Source: Coptis chinensis
Lineage: Eukaryota > Streptophyta > Magnoliopsida > Ranunculales > Ranunculaceae
Direction of reading: 5' to 3'
Assembly: GCA_015680905.1 (NCBI GenBank)
Contig: CM027381.1
Coordinates: 86,453,501 to 86,517,500, forward strand
DNA length: 64,000 nucleotides
Shown: positions 27,275 to 38,748 of the stretch, one piece after another
Layout: each line of letters begins with the position of its first letter
How positions within the stretch are numbered: position 1 is the first letter of the stretch
The notes under the pieces: generated by a model
What the model was told of the DNA's origin: nothing
Database searches by the model: none
Seen by the model: the letters and a program-made list of their open reading frames with translations, nothing else
Translations under genes and position numbers: made by a program

Positions 27275-29000
27275 GAGAGAGTGCGAATATCAAAATAGTG
27301 TCTGCACTGGTATTTAAATGGTTCTGACTGATCATTTCAACCTTTCATTCGGGTCTTTGTTTGACAGACATGGTGTCTATTAGCTACTCAACCTTCTCGG
27401 AAGGTGGGTGACATAAAAACAGTCCAACTCGGAAGGCGGGTGACATATATGGATATTTTTTCATTAAGAGTTCAACGTCAAACTCTGCAATACAGCTTGG
27501 AAAATGACCTATATCTGTGCCGTTGAAAGCCCAGGCAGCAAGATCAACGATCAGAAGATATACTGAGATACCCACAAGGTCATACGAGTTGAAAGGTGTC
27601 TGCTATGAAAGAGGGGCATAGGGTTGAAGAACAGAAGCCAAAGCTCGTCATTTAGAAGCACAGTACCTAAAAGATTGAGGTCCAGAAACCCTGTAAGTTG
27701 TATTTGCCCATCACGGCCATCCCTTCAACTCCACCAGTGTTAGGTGAACCACGAGACGACGGGCTGGGGGGAAATTCCAACATAATAGAGAACTTTTGTT
27801 GCTTGTGTTCTCTTTGTTACTTGCATCCCATGCATGAAGATGACGAGATGCTAATTCATGAACAAGGAACTCAGGCGCTCTACACATAAAGGAACTAGTG
27901 GGTCTCCAATATAGACAGTCCAAAGCGCGCAATAATTGTCCACCAAGATGCACAACAGGTTTACATTTGGATGCACAACTATATGCATTGCGCAGCCTCC
28001 TAATAACTGTCTGTCAGCTTAAAACTGCTCTTTGAATATTATAGAAAACAAATATGCCATTAACACTCCTAGAACTAGCTCTAATATTTCCACATAAGCA
28101 ATTCATGGAATGGTTGTCCATGCCATATCTATTAGGTGTTAAATAGACGCTGATAATGAAAGAACGATCCAAAGAAAAAAAATTCTTGATAGAATAAAAT
28201 AAAGGGTTAACCAATATTACCCCCCCACTAGATGAGCCAATATGGATTTCCCCCCACTAGATGGGAAATTAGGGTCTCCCCCCTAAATACACACAAAAAA
28301 AAAAGTCAGATTGGGTTGACCGATTTTTTTTTGTGTGTATTTAGGGGGGAGACCCTAATTTCCCATCTAGGGGTTAACACTAGTTCACCCTAAAATAAAA
28401 TTCCTGATAGAATTTTACTGAAGAAGAAAAGAAAAAAAGAACGATTTTAATGCACCAGCAATCCGCATATCTTATGAAGTCATCAACTCCCAAAATTACT
28501 GTTTCGCATTTCCGCGTTAGATTTCTATGGGACTCTATGCCTCAGTTGCAAAAAGCATGTCCAAATACAAATGTAACGGCAACAATTAACCAACTAGTAT
28601 GAAGTTATTTACTTACTAAGCTACATTCTGGACTCATTTACAGCTCACGAGATAACTTTAAATCTGGTCGTTTTGACGGTAAACACTTGCGAATCAACAG
28701 CGTAGAAGTATTTGAAAGGTTGAGCTCCAAACACATGCAACTTCTGCCAGGGGAGCAATAAAACATACTCAATTTTCTGAATTAGTACGGCTCTAATTGT
28801 AAGATTCAATGCAGATCAACAACACAGAAGAAAGTCATCAATCAACAGTGGACTGCTTCCAATGGCATTGTGCCCAACAGTATAAACTATTTGGACTAAC
28901 TATAGGGCAGTAATTATGTACCTTAAACAGAAAAGGTATGCCTTGAACCAGAAATGCAACCTTGGTAATCACAGAGTAGCAAGAATGTAGCAGTGCACAA
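27275..29000. other. Intergenic region between amine oxidase start and LPAT1-like stop
   Basis: The region contains the amine oxidase promoter (an A/T-rich TATTTAAAT motif at 27311-27319 is a possible TATA element for the minus strand) and the 3' flank of the LPAT1-like gene. A foldback element occupies 28181-28413. Short open frames here show no homology that I recognise. Confidence 0.5.
28181..28413. mobile_element. Foldback (hairpin) element with 15-bp flanking duplication
   Basis: The arms 28257-28304 and 28324-28370 are almost perfectly complementary (CTAGATGGGAAATTAGGGTC… and its reverse), separated by only ~19 nt. Weaker pairing extends outward (AGGGTTAACC… / …GAACACTAG…CACCCT). The sequences AATTCTTGATAGAAT (28181-28195) and AATTCCTGATAGAAT (28399-28413) flank the structure as direct repeats with one mismatch. 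No coding capacity is present. An RNA across it would form a ~48-bp hairpin. Confidence 0.7.
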
Positions 29001-30584
29001 TTAGCCTTGATGAATGAGTGCACTTGATATAGCATTCCTCGTTTTGTCAGATAGTATGTCTGGATTGTTTCCTTCTATGGGCTTGTGAATAACAACTTTT
29101 ACCAATCCTGAACCCAATGTACCCTCCATTCCTACAGGCATAAGCTTGCCAGTTCCCATAAGAGTAATTGGTACCACAGGTACTCCAGTTTTTGCTGCTA
29201 TGCTAAATGCACCTTTCTACAAGTCAAAACCAAGAGAAAACAGTGCAGGTCAGGGGATGATTGTTGAAGCCTACTATACCGAACAATTTACAGAGGCAAA
29301 GCTTGAATCCATTTCTATAGTTAAGAACACGCAACTACACAACTAACGAAAGTAGAAACTAGAACTAAACAGATAAAGCCCAGTGGATTGACTATTGATC
29401 AGGTGAAAAGGTATATGCAACTTGTACTCTTAGTTTGTATTATCATCAATATCGCAGTTGATCAGCAATAAGAATACAAGATTTTAACTGAAATAAATAA
29501 ACATATAAACCCAACCTTAAAAGCCCCTAATTTACCATCTTTACTCCTAGTTCCTTCTGCAAAGAAGAAAACAGATGCACCCTTTCTCAGCAGATCCATG
29601 CAGCGCTTAAAACAATCCTATTTTTAAGACAGCAAGTTTAAATTCTGTTAGCAAAGAGAATAAATAATTGACTTTAACTGCATTCAAACCAAAGAGTGAG
29701 ATGGGGATCAGTACCAACTGACTTCGGCTGTCCTTGCGTTTCAAAGGAATAGTACCCATAAGGTACATGGCCCACCCAATAATGGGAATAACAAATATCC
29801 CAACCTTGCTAATGAACTTGAAATTTCTTCCTAGAATCAGTAGAGTGTATATGTCTAGAAAGCTCTGGTGGTTGGAAACGTATACAGCAGGTGTCTCTGG
29901 AGCAGGCAGATTCTCCAATCCCTCAAACGTGACCTTAAGGAATGGAAACACACTTAGTGATGCCCAAATCTTACCAATAAGGTGATGGGTTCTTCTCCGG
30001 TATCGATCAAAAAGAAGAACAAAAGGATGTGATACTAACATAAAGATAAACAAAAAGATCGCTGCAACAGCAGCGACAAAATAAAAACATATTCCTCTAA
30101 CTTTTGAACCAAGCTGGGATTCTGCAATTCAAACAAAAAAAGAAGTGGTTATTTATGGGTCATAAGTCGAGAACAAAAGTATGACAAAATCAGAAGGATC
30201 TTTTAATAACCTGTCAATGAGTAGGAAGCATCAGGAGAGCCAGCTTCAGCAGCAAACTCGGATCTGACAACAATATTCCGGGGCAGTGGACACCGCTTTT
30301 GTAAACTATTGTCGTAATATAGTTTACAAAATTCAGTTTTTTGGTTCAGTCCATATTCAAATGGACCACACTTTCTTCTTGGAAATCCAGCTACGTCTCT
30401 TGGGACAACTACAGAAGAACATTAAAATAAATCTCATTGTCGCTAGAGCTGACTCAGACAAAGGGTCAAAATGGTGCTTACAGTTAACAATCGATCTGTG
30501 TAAATGGCTTGCCGAAGAACCTCTAGGTCTTAGTGAAGCATAAGGCAAATAAGTAGACTGCATATAACATGGCAGGGTCCCCAT
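29001..30584 (-). CDS. LPAT1: Plastid 1-acyl-sn-glycerol-3-phosphate acyltransferase (LPAT1/ATS2-like)
   Basis: Coding exons 30584-30482, 30408-30211, 30121-29715, 29617-29516 and 29216-29001 join in frame to 341 aa (plant plastid LPATs are ~350 aa). It transfers an acyl group to lysophosphatidic acid to make phosphatidic acid in the plastid inner envelope, the second step of plastid glycerolipid synthesis. Residues 1-~90 look like a transit peptide. A membrane span lies at about 113-131. The acyltransferase HX4D motif is N-H-Q-S-F-L-D (His185, Asp190). The acceptor-binding motif F-F-F-A-E-G-T-R has Glu257-Arg260, and V-P-V-V-P-I-T is motif IV. I chose the ATG at 30584 because an acceptor (CTCTTGCTGCAG) ends 8 nt upstream of it. 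A matching donor, ATTCAG|GTTAGC, at about 30840 suggests a 5'UTR exon near 30840-30950. All motifs are intact. Confidence 0.88.
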
Positions 30585-30839
30585 TTCTTCTGCTGCAGCA
30601 AGAGAACACTGAACGTAAATCACTCAAAGGAAGTGGAAATGTTATTACGTTTACGGCCAACAACCAGGCGGACTTGCTCACAAATATATTAGTAGAGATG
30701 CAGTTTTATCAATATGAGAATCTTTACATCTTCCATTTATATATCAATGAAAAAAAAATTAGCTCAATATGATTAATATTTGATCAGCCATCAAATAAAA
30801 AATGAAAAACTGGGGAACTTGAAAGTAATAGTAGCTAAC

Positions 30840-30955
30840 CTGAATATAGCTGAAGACCAACCGAACAATCCGAGATGATGGCGTCAGAAAGAGACCTTTT
30901 TTAATAGAGTTCACAAAAAGTAAAGAGAGAGAGAGTGTGTGGCACGGCAATCGGT
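30840..30955 (-). promoter_or_regulatory. LPAT1: Probable 5'UTR exon and promoter side of the LPAT1-like gene
   Basis: A consensus donor (ATTCAG|GTTAGC on the minus strand) lies about 250 bp upstream of the acceptor that precedes the LPAT1 start. The upstream sequence contains a (CT)n-rich stretch (CACACTCTCTCTCTCTTTAC), a common feature of plant core promoters and 5'UTRs. Confidence 0.45.
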
Positions 30956-30959
30956 TAGA

Positions 30960-31654
30960 GCTCTAGGACATCGGTTGACAGTTGAAATCTTTACTGGGGG
31001 AGAATGGAAGGGTGATGATGATGAAGAGCCCATTGGAAAACTTAGCTAAGGCCCATAAAATACATTGTTTTTTTGGAGTGCTACAAGAAGTTATACAACC
31101 CCTGCTTTCTTTTGTGTCACAGTATCACTACCCTACCTACATGTTTGTTGTCTAGTTCTTCTCTTTTTATTTTTAGCTAAACATTTTTGTCTGCTACTCT
31201 GCTTATTGTTAAATTCCACAGTAGAGGAGACTTTTTAATTTTTTATAATCGAATTAGGTTGCTTTAAAATTATCTAAATAATTGAATCTTTACCAATGGC
31301 ACACATATATAATATATACGCATCTATATACAATAGTTTATATAATGGCCTCCATCTAATTCTACAAATTTATTTACAACTTGATTTTTGGTGGATGTCA
31401 TCTTCCTACCATAAAGAGCATCTTGCTAAAAATGGGATCATTCGAAAATTTCTAAAGATGTCAAAAGAGGATTGCAAAATTTTAAATCTTGACCACTAAA
31501 AAATCACATTTTCAAATCAAGTTTTGAAAGGGTTAGAGATTTTAGAATGATATGAAATTTTGTGGATATGATCTCTATAGTGGTAAGATAATACCCACAA
31601 AGTATTATCTATTAATACAACTTATAAAATGGTGTTGTATAAATTGTTGTATAT

Positions 31655-31717
<63 letters not shown>

Positions 31718-31718
31718 A
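30960..31718. other. Intergenic, AT-rich; (TA)n microsatellite
   Basis: No gene is seen. A (TA)n run of about 55 bp occupies ~31660-31714 and borders the Helitron-like terminus at 31719. Confidence 0.5.
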
Positions 31719-33510
31719 TCTATCTAATAAAACACAATTGCAGAGCTCCATGTGGTTACTATCGTTTTTTTTAAGTTGTGACTTGGAAAAATAAGTCAAT
31801 CCCAAAAAGAGTATGCTCCTTTACGCCTACCACTTGGATCTATTGGATCTTATTCTTCAAACAATTTATGTATTTATCCTTTTGCGTGAGTCACTCCGAG
31901 AAAAAATTCTAGGCAATTGCTTGATGTGTTTTTTCCGGAAATTTGATTGCCTTGTTTCATTTCCACAAGCAACAACTCATGCCTCAGATTATTTTAAAAC
32001 CCCGTTTTAGGGTAAATGAGGTCCGACGGGTTTTCATTGTTTTAATTTATTAATCAATCTTTTGTTATCACGTGCATATATGTACAATGCTTTTATTCAT
32101 CTCTTGAATGATTGAAGGAGCGGGAGTTCATGTGTTACGGGGCCTCTTGAGATAGGATCAGACGATATGAATCAAATGAAACAATTCGTTACATTTTAAA
32201 ATTCTGCAGAAGACTGAATGTATAATTGTTCCCCTATTATTCAGCAAATATTATAAATATAGATGACCGGAGCTTTGTGAACTCTACAAAGCTATGGGAT
32301 CTCGAAATACCGTTTCTCGACCAGAACCTGTAAGTTTATTCCTGCTTGAGGATAATGTTAACTCCAGTCAATGTTTCGCTAAAAAGAAAGTGTTGTTTAT
32401 AGTTATGAGAATTGTTTATAACTATCAATACATTGTTTATAGCTTGGAGTACTGTATTATCATATGTTTGAGAATGTTAATAATTAGGTAAATAAAGCAT
32501 GTCTATTAATTAGTAGCTTAGCATATGCTTCTTCCATGTTTGAGCGTCCTCTTTGACTGGGGCATTTCACATTTTCCATTTGCTCTTTCTTCACGTCTAT
32601 TAATACAATTTAGTTGTTTCCATTTCCAGATATATGTATTAGGTATTGGACTATTTGACATGGAAGTTTGTTTAAAAGTAGCAAACTCAACATTAGCAAC
32701 TTTCTTGCATGTTGTTGGGAGTGAATTGATTCAAAAGTACTTAGGAGAAGGTCCAAAATTAGTGAGGGAACTCTTTAGAATCGCTGGATGATCTTTCGCT
32801 TCTATTGTTTTATCGATGAAATTGAAAGTTGGCACAAAAAGGTGTGTGCGCAAGTTTTTGTATTTATTACTATCTATTTTGTTAGAAATCAATGGAGAAT
32901 TAGAATTAAATGTGCCCCCAAACTGCCCAAAGCATCTGTTATTCTTTTGGTAATAAATACTTATCGGATGGAAATGATTGATGTTTCTTTGGCTATTAAT
33001 CTTGAAGTATATCGTCAGACGAGCTTTGCAGCAATCCTCGACTTTGAGCAAGGCCTGAGCCATCACTAAAAATTACAGAGCGTGTAATTGCAGTCTTTAC
33101 TTAACTTCTTATGTTGTTTCACATATACATCCTGAATACGGATTAGCGTAGAAACTCTTCAGGCTCCCTTGGTGCAGGACCTCCAGTTTTGTCTTCATGA
33201 AGTTTCTTCACTTTCAAACTAAATTTTTTCCAAGTTTAACAAAATTCATCCTGCATAAACATAAGAAATTATTTATTGCGTGTGTTGGCTGGTCGGGAAT
33301 TGACACTTCACAAGTTCACCATCTAGGCACTATGTCACTGATTTTTCCCAAGTCATTCCCAATGCTTTGCGTGTGTTGGCTGGTCGGGGCAGCATATTAA
33401 GCACTAAGATGATGTCTTGAGGTGAATGAAAATCCCCACTCGGTAGTCAAAGATTTTGATCCTTGTAAGCATCCAAGAATGGAAAAAAGAAAGAAAGAAA
33501 AGTATACTAA
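31719..33510 (+). mobile_element. Helitron-like segment, 5' terminus with captured gene fragment
   Basis: The segment begins with TCTATCTAATAAAA after an A. The same start sequence occurs at 33511, and the following ~150 bp (AAGTTGTGAC(T/A)TGG…GAGTATGCT…TTACG…GGATCTA(T/C)TGGATCTT) are clearly related between the two, defining a shared 5' end. Helitrons start with TC and insert between A and T. This copy contains an RPT2 gene fragment at 32630-32845. Its own 3' end may be the CTAG at 37227-37230, with the second element nested inside; that pairing is inference. Confidence 0.5.
32630..32845 (+). pseudogene. RPT2: Captured fragment of 26S proteasome regulatory ATPase RPT2
   Basis: The plus-strand reading gives L-K-V-A-N-S-T[29 protein letters not shown] (broken here by hyphens), followed by S-I-V-F-I-D-E-I. 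This is the AAA+ region between Walker A and Walker B of proteasome subunit RPT2 (26S subunit 4). A one-base insertion (GCTGGATGAT) creates a stop, and a nearby one-base loss restores the frame before the Walker B. The fragment ends at AAAAG|GTGTGTG, where a splice donor would be, so genomic DNA with its intron appears to have been captured. The Walker A (GEPGTGKT) is absent. It is non-functional. Confidence 0.75.
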
Positions 33511-36021
33511 TCTATCTAATAAAAAGCAATGGTGTGGGGCCCGCAGGGCCTCCATCCAATGGTTGTAATTGTCTTTTCTAAGTTGTGACATGGCAGAATA
33601 AGCTGCTCCTAAAGAGTATGCTTCCTTACGTCCAAAATACTCGGATCTACTGGATCTTCTTTCCTCATATCTTCGAACAAAAAATTTATGCCCTATTCTT
33701 CCAGCCGCCGTCACTCCTACATTTTTTAAGAGTTGCTCTTTCTAAGCTTTTTTCCGGTTAGATTCATTGATCCACCAACTGCGGTCGGAGCACCAACCAC
33801 AAGTAGCATTTCAACCAAACCAGAGATGAACCAGTAGCAGATCGGGATATGAGGCCATTCTATCAAGTTCCAAGTTTTCAGCCACGGTCAATTATATGTC
33901 GCACTATCAAGGTGCACTTCTTCAGACAGAATCAATATTCTCCTCCCTCCAAATTCGGAAAGTCACACCCCAAACTTTGTTTACCCAGAAGTCTTACTAT
34001 AATCCATAAGTTCTTTTCATTTATAGTCACGTGTTGAATAGTTTCTCATTGAATTTATAGTTATCAAATTGATACATTTGTATTTGCTCTTACTTGGTTA
34101 ATTTGCTTCGTTCAAATTATGTAGGTTTTACGAGTTGGTGTGTAATTACATTTTGTCAGTATTGCGTTGAATAACTTTTTGCCAACCTTGGTTAGTTTTT
34201 TTTTCCCTAATTTATTCTTTTTGATCTTACAACACCTAAATTTATAGTTCTATACAAATCTATTTCAATTCCTACTAAATGGTGACGTCTGTTTATATGG
34301 TATTTAGCTGAACGAAGAAATTTCAATTCTCATATCTTCAAACTTAGTGATCTCTGCTGATTTTCAGGTATGTTCCTTTTCATTTTTTCATTTTTCCTTC
34401 CCTGGTCTTTCTCTACTTATTGTGTTGTTTAATTTTTTCATCCATGAACGTGGCGATAGGACCTTGGCCAATCACTATAACTTAGTGATCTCTGCTGATT
34501 CGCAGGTCAAGTGAAACAGGTAACATCTCTTCTCTTATAACTCAATCTCTTTGATTTTCCATGTAAAGATTCAGTTCGTTTTAAAATCGTTTAGCCAGAG
34601 ATGAATTATTTGTTTTCTTCTATGTAAAGGTTTAGTCTAAGCTTCTTCTGGTGTATTACAGGTATTTATTTGCTTATTTATTAAGGGTTCTATTTTTTGA
34701 TTTTGGGTTTGTCGAAAAGTATTAATTTTGATTGATTTGAGCTTTGATTTGGTTCTGCTGCTTTCATAGGTATTTTAGTGCAGGTAGCATTTCGGTGGCT
34801 ATTGTTTGTTCTTTGATTTATTAGTGTTGTTACATAAAGTCGCGTTTATGGAACTACCCCAATAGAAACTTTAGGAAATATGGTATATGTATACATTGTA
34901 AATATTATTTGTTAAGGGTGTAGACCTTTTGATAGTTATGGGACTCAGATAGTCGGATGTATGTATTTTACTTGTGTTTTCGGTAATGACTTTGTAAGGT
35001 GCTTTGATGATCGGCATTAGTCGAGACATTCAAATACTTTTATGCATTAAGTCATAATGTTGAAGTGGTCTCATTTTTGTAAGCCAGTTATTTGACCTGC
35101 CTCGCATCCGTCGAGGCGGTTAAATAACTGGATTAACCAATGAGAAATATATGATTGTGATTTTCAGGTTATGACAGGTTTATATTTATGAAATATCAAA
35201 AATATAGAGGAGATGTTGCCGAAATTTTACTATAAAAACCACGTGTCAGGTTTGTAATTGTTTGAGTTTTGGGGCGTTACATATTTGCTTGTTCCAAAAC
35301 TAGAAAAGAGTCTAGAGGTGAATACAATCATTCATTGTTTCACTTCCAAATTGTCAATTTCTTATTCCCTTCAGTATATATTGTATTTCCTACTCACTCT
35401 ATTTAACGAATTTAAAACAGATAATTACATACTTCTTCAATGAAGTTTCCTCAAGGTTTGGGATTTATGATAATGACCCTGACATTGGCGAATGAGGATA
35501 GGGTTTCTGGAAGAGTTATGATTGTCAACAATGTTATCCAGACTTTCACTTTTTTTTTGTACTTGGCGTACTTTTGTGGGTGCTCTTTTGGTACTGTTTT
35601 GATGTCCTCATTCAAACCACTTGTGGGAGTCTGATTATGTATCTGTTTCTCATATTGTTCTTATTTCATTTGGTTTAATTGGTGTTCTTCTATGTTTAAG
35701 TCCATTTAGATGAATGAGTTTAGAGCATCTGTGCGAATCACTACCGGATTTATTGAATGAGAATTGTCTTTGCAGCCTTTTAACATGATCCAAAACATTG
35801 GAAAGTCATAAAATAATGGGGAGGTTCTATCCAAATTACCCCTTAGGTGGTTCAAGTTGGTGTGATGTCGAGTTTCTCAGCCTAATAATCATTCTTGATC
35901 ATAAATGGAACAATAGTCAGTATAATAGAATCAAAACGGGGGAGGGGGTGTGTTCAAGTTCAGTTGCTTTACTGAGTTAGGCGTCAGAGGGCGACTCTAA
36001 ATGAACACGGGCATACCCTAG
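33511..36021 (+). mobile_element. Candidate non-autonomous Helitron
   Basis: The left end is A|TCTATCTAATAAAA. The right end is …AACACGGGCATACCCTAG|T at 36003-36021, which shares ACGGGCATAC with neighbouring Helitron-type 3' ends. There is no replication-initiator or helicase coding. The interior has two near-copies of ACTTAGTGATCTCTGCTGATT (about 34345 and 34480), and a fragment at ~34990-35282 related to an LTR-like sequence at 53059. A 64-aa open frame at 35440 is not recognised. Confidence 0.5.
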
Positions 36022-36027
36022 TATATA

Positions 36028-37230
36028 TATATATTAGCTTGTATGCCCGTGCATACACATCAATTCTTTTTGAAAACATTTAGATTTTTTTTAGAAAATT
36101 GGGACTACCGTTTTAGTCGCTAATCAATTTTAATTTTCTAACAAATTATTTTAAATTAAGTTTTAATTAAGTTTTAAAACCCTATTTTTTCAATTAGGAG
36201 AAAGATCCTGTTTTAATAGGAGAATAATTCCCGTTTTAATTAAATATGCTAGATTTTCCCTTTTCAATAGGAGAAGAATTTCCATTTTAATAGAAGAATA
36301 ATTCTCGCTTTAATTAGAAGTAGTAGAATTTGTTTTAATAGGAGAAAAATTCCCGTTATAATAGGAAAGGAATTCCCGTTTTTCAAATAAGAGAGAAATT
36401 TCCGTTTTAATATAAGATGATGTGGAATTTTAATAGAGCTCGAAAAATACCCTTGTGGGAGCTTTAATATTAAGACTAGCTTGTAGGCCCGTACATACGC
36501 ACCGGCTCTTTTGAAAATATTTAGATTTTTTTTCTAACCCTGTTGACTATCGTTTTAGTCGATAACCCGTTTTAATTTTTTAACAAATTGTTTTAAATTA
36601 AGTTTTAAAAACCCATTTTTCAATTAGAAAAGAGATTTTGTTTTAATAGGAGAAGGATTCCCGCTTTAATTAAAAGTGTTAAAATTTGTTTTAATAGGAT
36701 AAGAATTCTCGTTATAATATAAGAGAAATTCCCGTTTTTCAAATAGGAGAGAAATTCTCGTTTTAATAGGAGATGACGTGGAATTTTAATAGAGCTCGAA
36801 AAATACCCCTTGTGGGAGCTTTAATAAGAATTTTAATAGAACTCGAAAAATTCCACGTCATCTCCTATTAAAACGAATTTCTCTCCTATTTGAAAAACGG
36901 AAATTTCTCTTCTATTATAACGAGAATTCTTATCCTATTAAAACAAATTCTAACACTTTTAATTAAAGGGAATCCTTCTCCTATTAAAATGAGAATTCCT
37001 CCCCTATTGAAAATTAAGCGAAAATCTAGCATATCTAATTAAAACCGAATCATTCTCCTATTAAAACAGAATCTCTCTCCTAATTGAAAAACGGGTTTTT
37101 AAAACTTAATTTAAAACAATTTGTTAGAAAATTAAAATGGGTTAGCGACTAAAACGGTAGTCCCAATTTTCTAAAAAAAATATAAATGTTTTCAAAATAG
37201 CCGGTGCATATATACGGGCCTACAAGCTAG
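36028..37230. mobile_element. Three copies of one Helitron-type 3' end, two of them forming a ~380-bp palindrome
   Basis: Copy A (36030-36470) and copy B (36476-~36835) run on the minus strand. Copy C (~36836-37230) runs on the plus strand. Each shows, in 3'-end orientation, a GTATG(C)ACGGGC-type hairpin followed by TACAAGCTA(G/A). Each is preceded by AT-rich repeats of the pattern TTTTAATAGGAGA(A/G). In copy A the motif GTATGCCCGTGCATAC can form a perfect six-base stem. B and C are inverted with almost no spacer (…TTCGAG…CTCGAA…), giving a long foldback. There is no coding capacity. Confidence 0.6.
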
Positions 37231-37242
37231 TATATATATAGG

Positions 37243-38474
37243 GTTAATTAGACTAAACCACACTCCCCCAATTTTATGATTCGTTAGACATAAACCCCCA
37301 TTCTGTTTTCTCCCCATCACACCAACGTCAATATTTTACTTAATACCCTAACTGCTCTTGTTGTGTTTAGTGCACAAACTCGTCAACCCTGCAAAATTTA
37401 ACACTCAATTCAAAGTTTGCAAATATTGAAATATGAAACATACTCTTTGCAAAAGCATGACACAACGTGCATAAGCTGGATTCCTCTACAGGCCTACTAT
37501 GGTAAGGTTTAAAAAAAAAATCAGTGGAAGAAATGAAACATACTCTTTGCAGCTTCTAGAAGCAAGTTAAAGACCTTCACAATATTTTAACTCCTCCTTA
37601 TTGAAACCAAATTGACTGTGAGATTCTTGCAGCAAGGTTTAAAATGAACAGGGAGGTAATTAGGACAGTTTTCCACAAACGCTCTACACCAACAATATAA
37701 CCACAATATGATGTAAAATAAATTATATTAGAAAGTCGACGCACAAGCTCTAAGGATTATACCAAACTTCTGTTAGGACACATCGTCACTTCATTGGTAA
37801 ACCAAAATAACGTGGATGTTGCTTTTGCACCTAAATGAGCCAATATACATTGGTAATAATGTTGCAAGAGAACAATGCAACTTCCTTTGCAAAAGCAATC
37901 TCTACAATCTCCAATCACTAAAAAAGTGGAAAAGAGCATTGGATTATATTAATCCTGGAGGGATGGGTATAAGGAAGACAACTGCAAAATGGAGCAGAGG
38001 CTATCGTGGATTGCAGTTAAGGAATTGGATGAAGTTTGGTGGACTTTCACAATCAACAAGCAATCCATAGCTCAAATACGATATTTCCCTTGCAATTTTA
38101 ATATCTACTACTTTACAAAAACAAGGTTCTAAGCTACAACTCCTAGAGACACTACGTCGCTGATTAGTATACCACCAAATTTAGCAAATGCTAAATAGCC
38201 AAAACTCAAAATAGACCTAAAACAAAAGCGTTTATGAGGATTATGGTTGTCTTGGTAGGGACTAATAATATCTGACTACCAAAATCTCCATTTAGGATGC
38301 TGCAAACTCAACCAACGTTTTACGCTTCGCTGCCATTTCAAAATTACAAACAAATGATTTAAATTTTGCATTCATGATGTGAATTTGGAGTAAGATTTAA
38401 AACCACAAGTGACCCTTGACCACAATTTAATCCTCAAAGCCAATACTGACCACACTTTTCGTTTTTCGTTTTTC

Positions 38475-38527
<53 letters not shown>

Positions 38528-38675
38528 CTAAAAACAACTTTTGTGTCGTAACTTACACTAAACACAACAAGAGCAATTAGGGTATTAAGTAAAATATTGA
38601 CGTTGGTATGATGGAGAGAAAACAAAATGGGTTTATGTCTAAGGAATCATAAAATGGGGGGTTTAGTCTAATTAA
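37243..38675. mobile_element. DNA transposon with ~130-bp terminal inverted repeats
   Basis: The left end (37243-~37375) and right end (~38543-38675) are inverted copies, starting GTTAATTAGACTAAACC and ending in the region TTGTTGTGTTTAGTG, with a few differences. The interior has no recognised transposase. A ~50-nt T run lies at 38478-38527, just inside the right repeat. The flanks are simple repeats, so a target duplication cannot be read. The long inverted repeats suggest a Mutator-like derivative; superfamily is uncertain. Confidence 0.65.

Positions 38676-38677
<2 letters not shown>

Positions 38678-38747
<70 letters not shown>
38678..38747. repeat. (CA)n(TA)n compound microsatellite
   Basis: About 19 CA units run directly into about 16 TA units between the ends of two DNA transposons. 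Confidence 0.95.

Positions 38748-38748
<1 letters not shown>

Noticed and set aside
27384-27953. Short ORFs upstream of the amine oxidase gene
   Set aside because: They have no homology, no splice support and opposite-strand shadows.
38434-38625. ORF with a long lysine run
   Set aside because: It is the translation of a ~50-nt T tract on the opposite strand.
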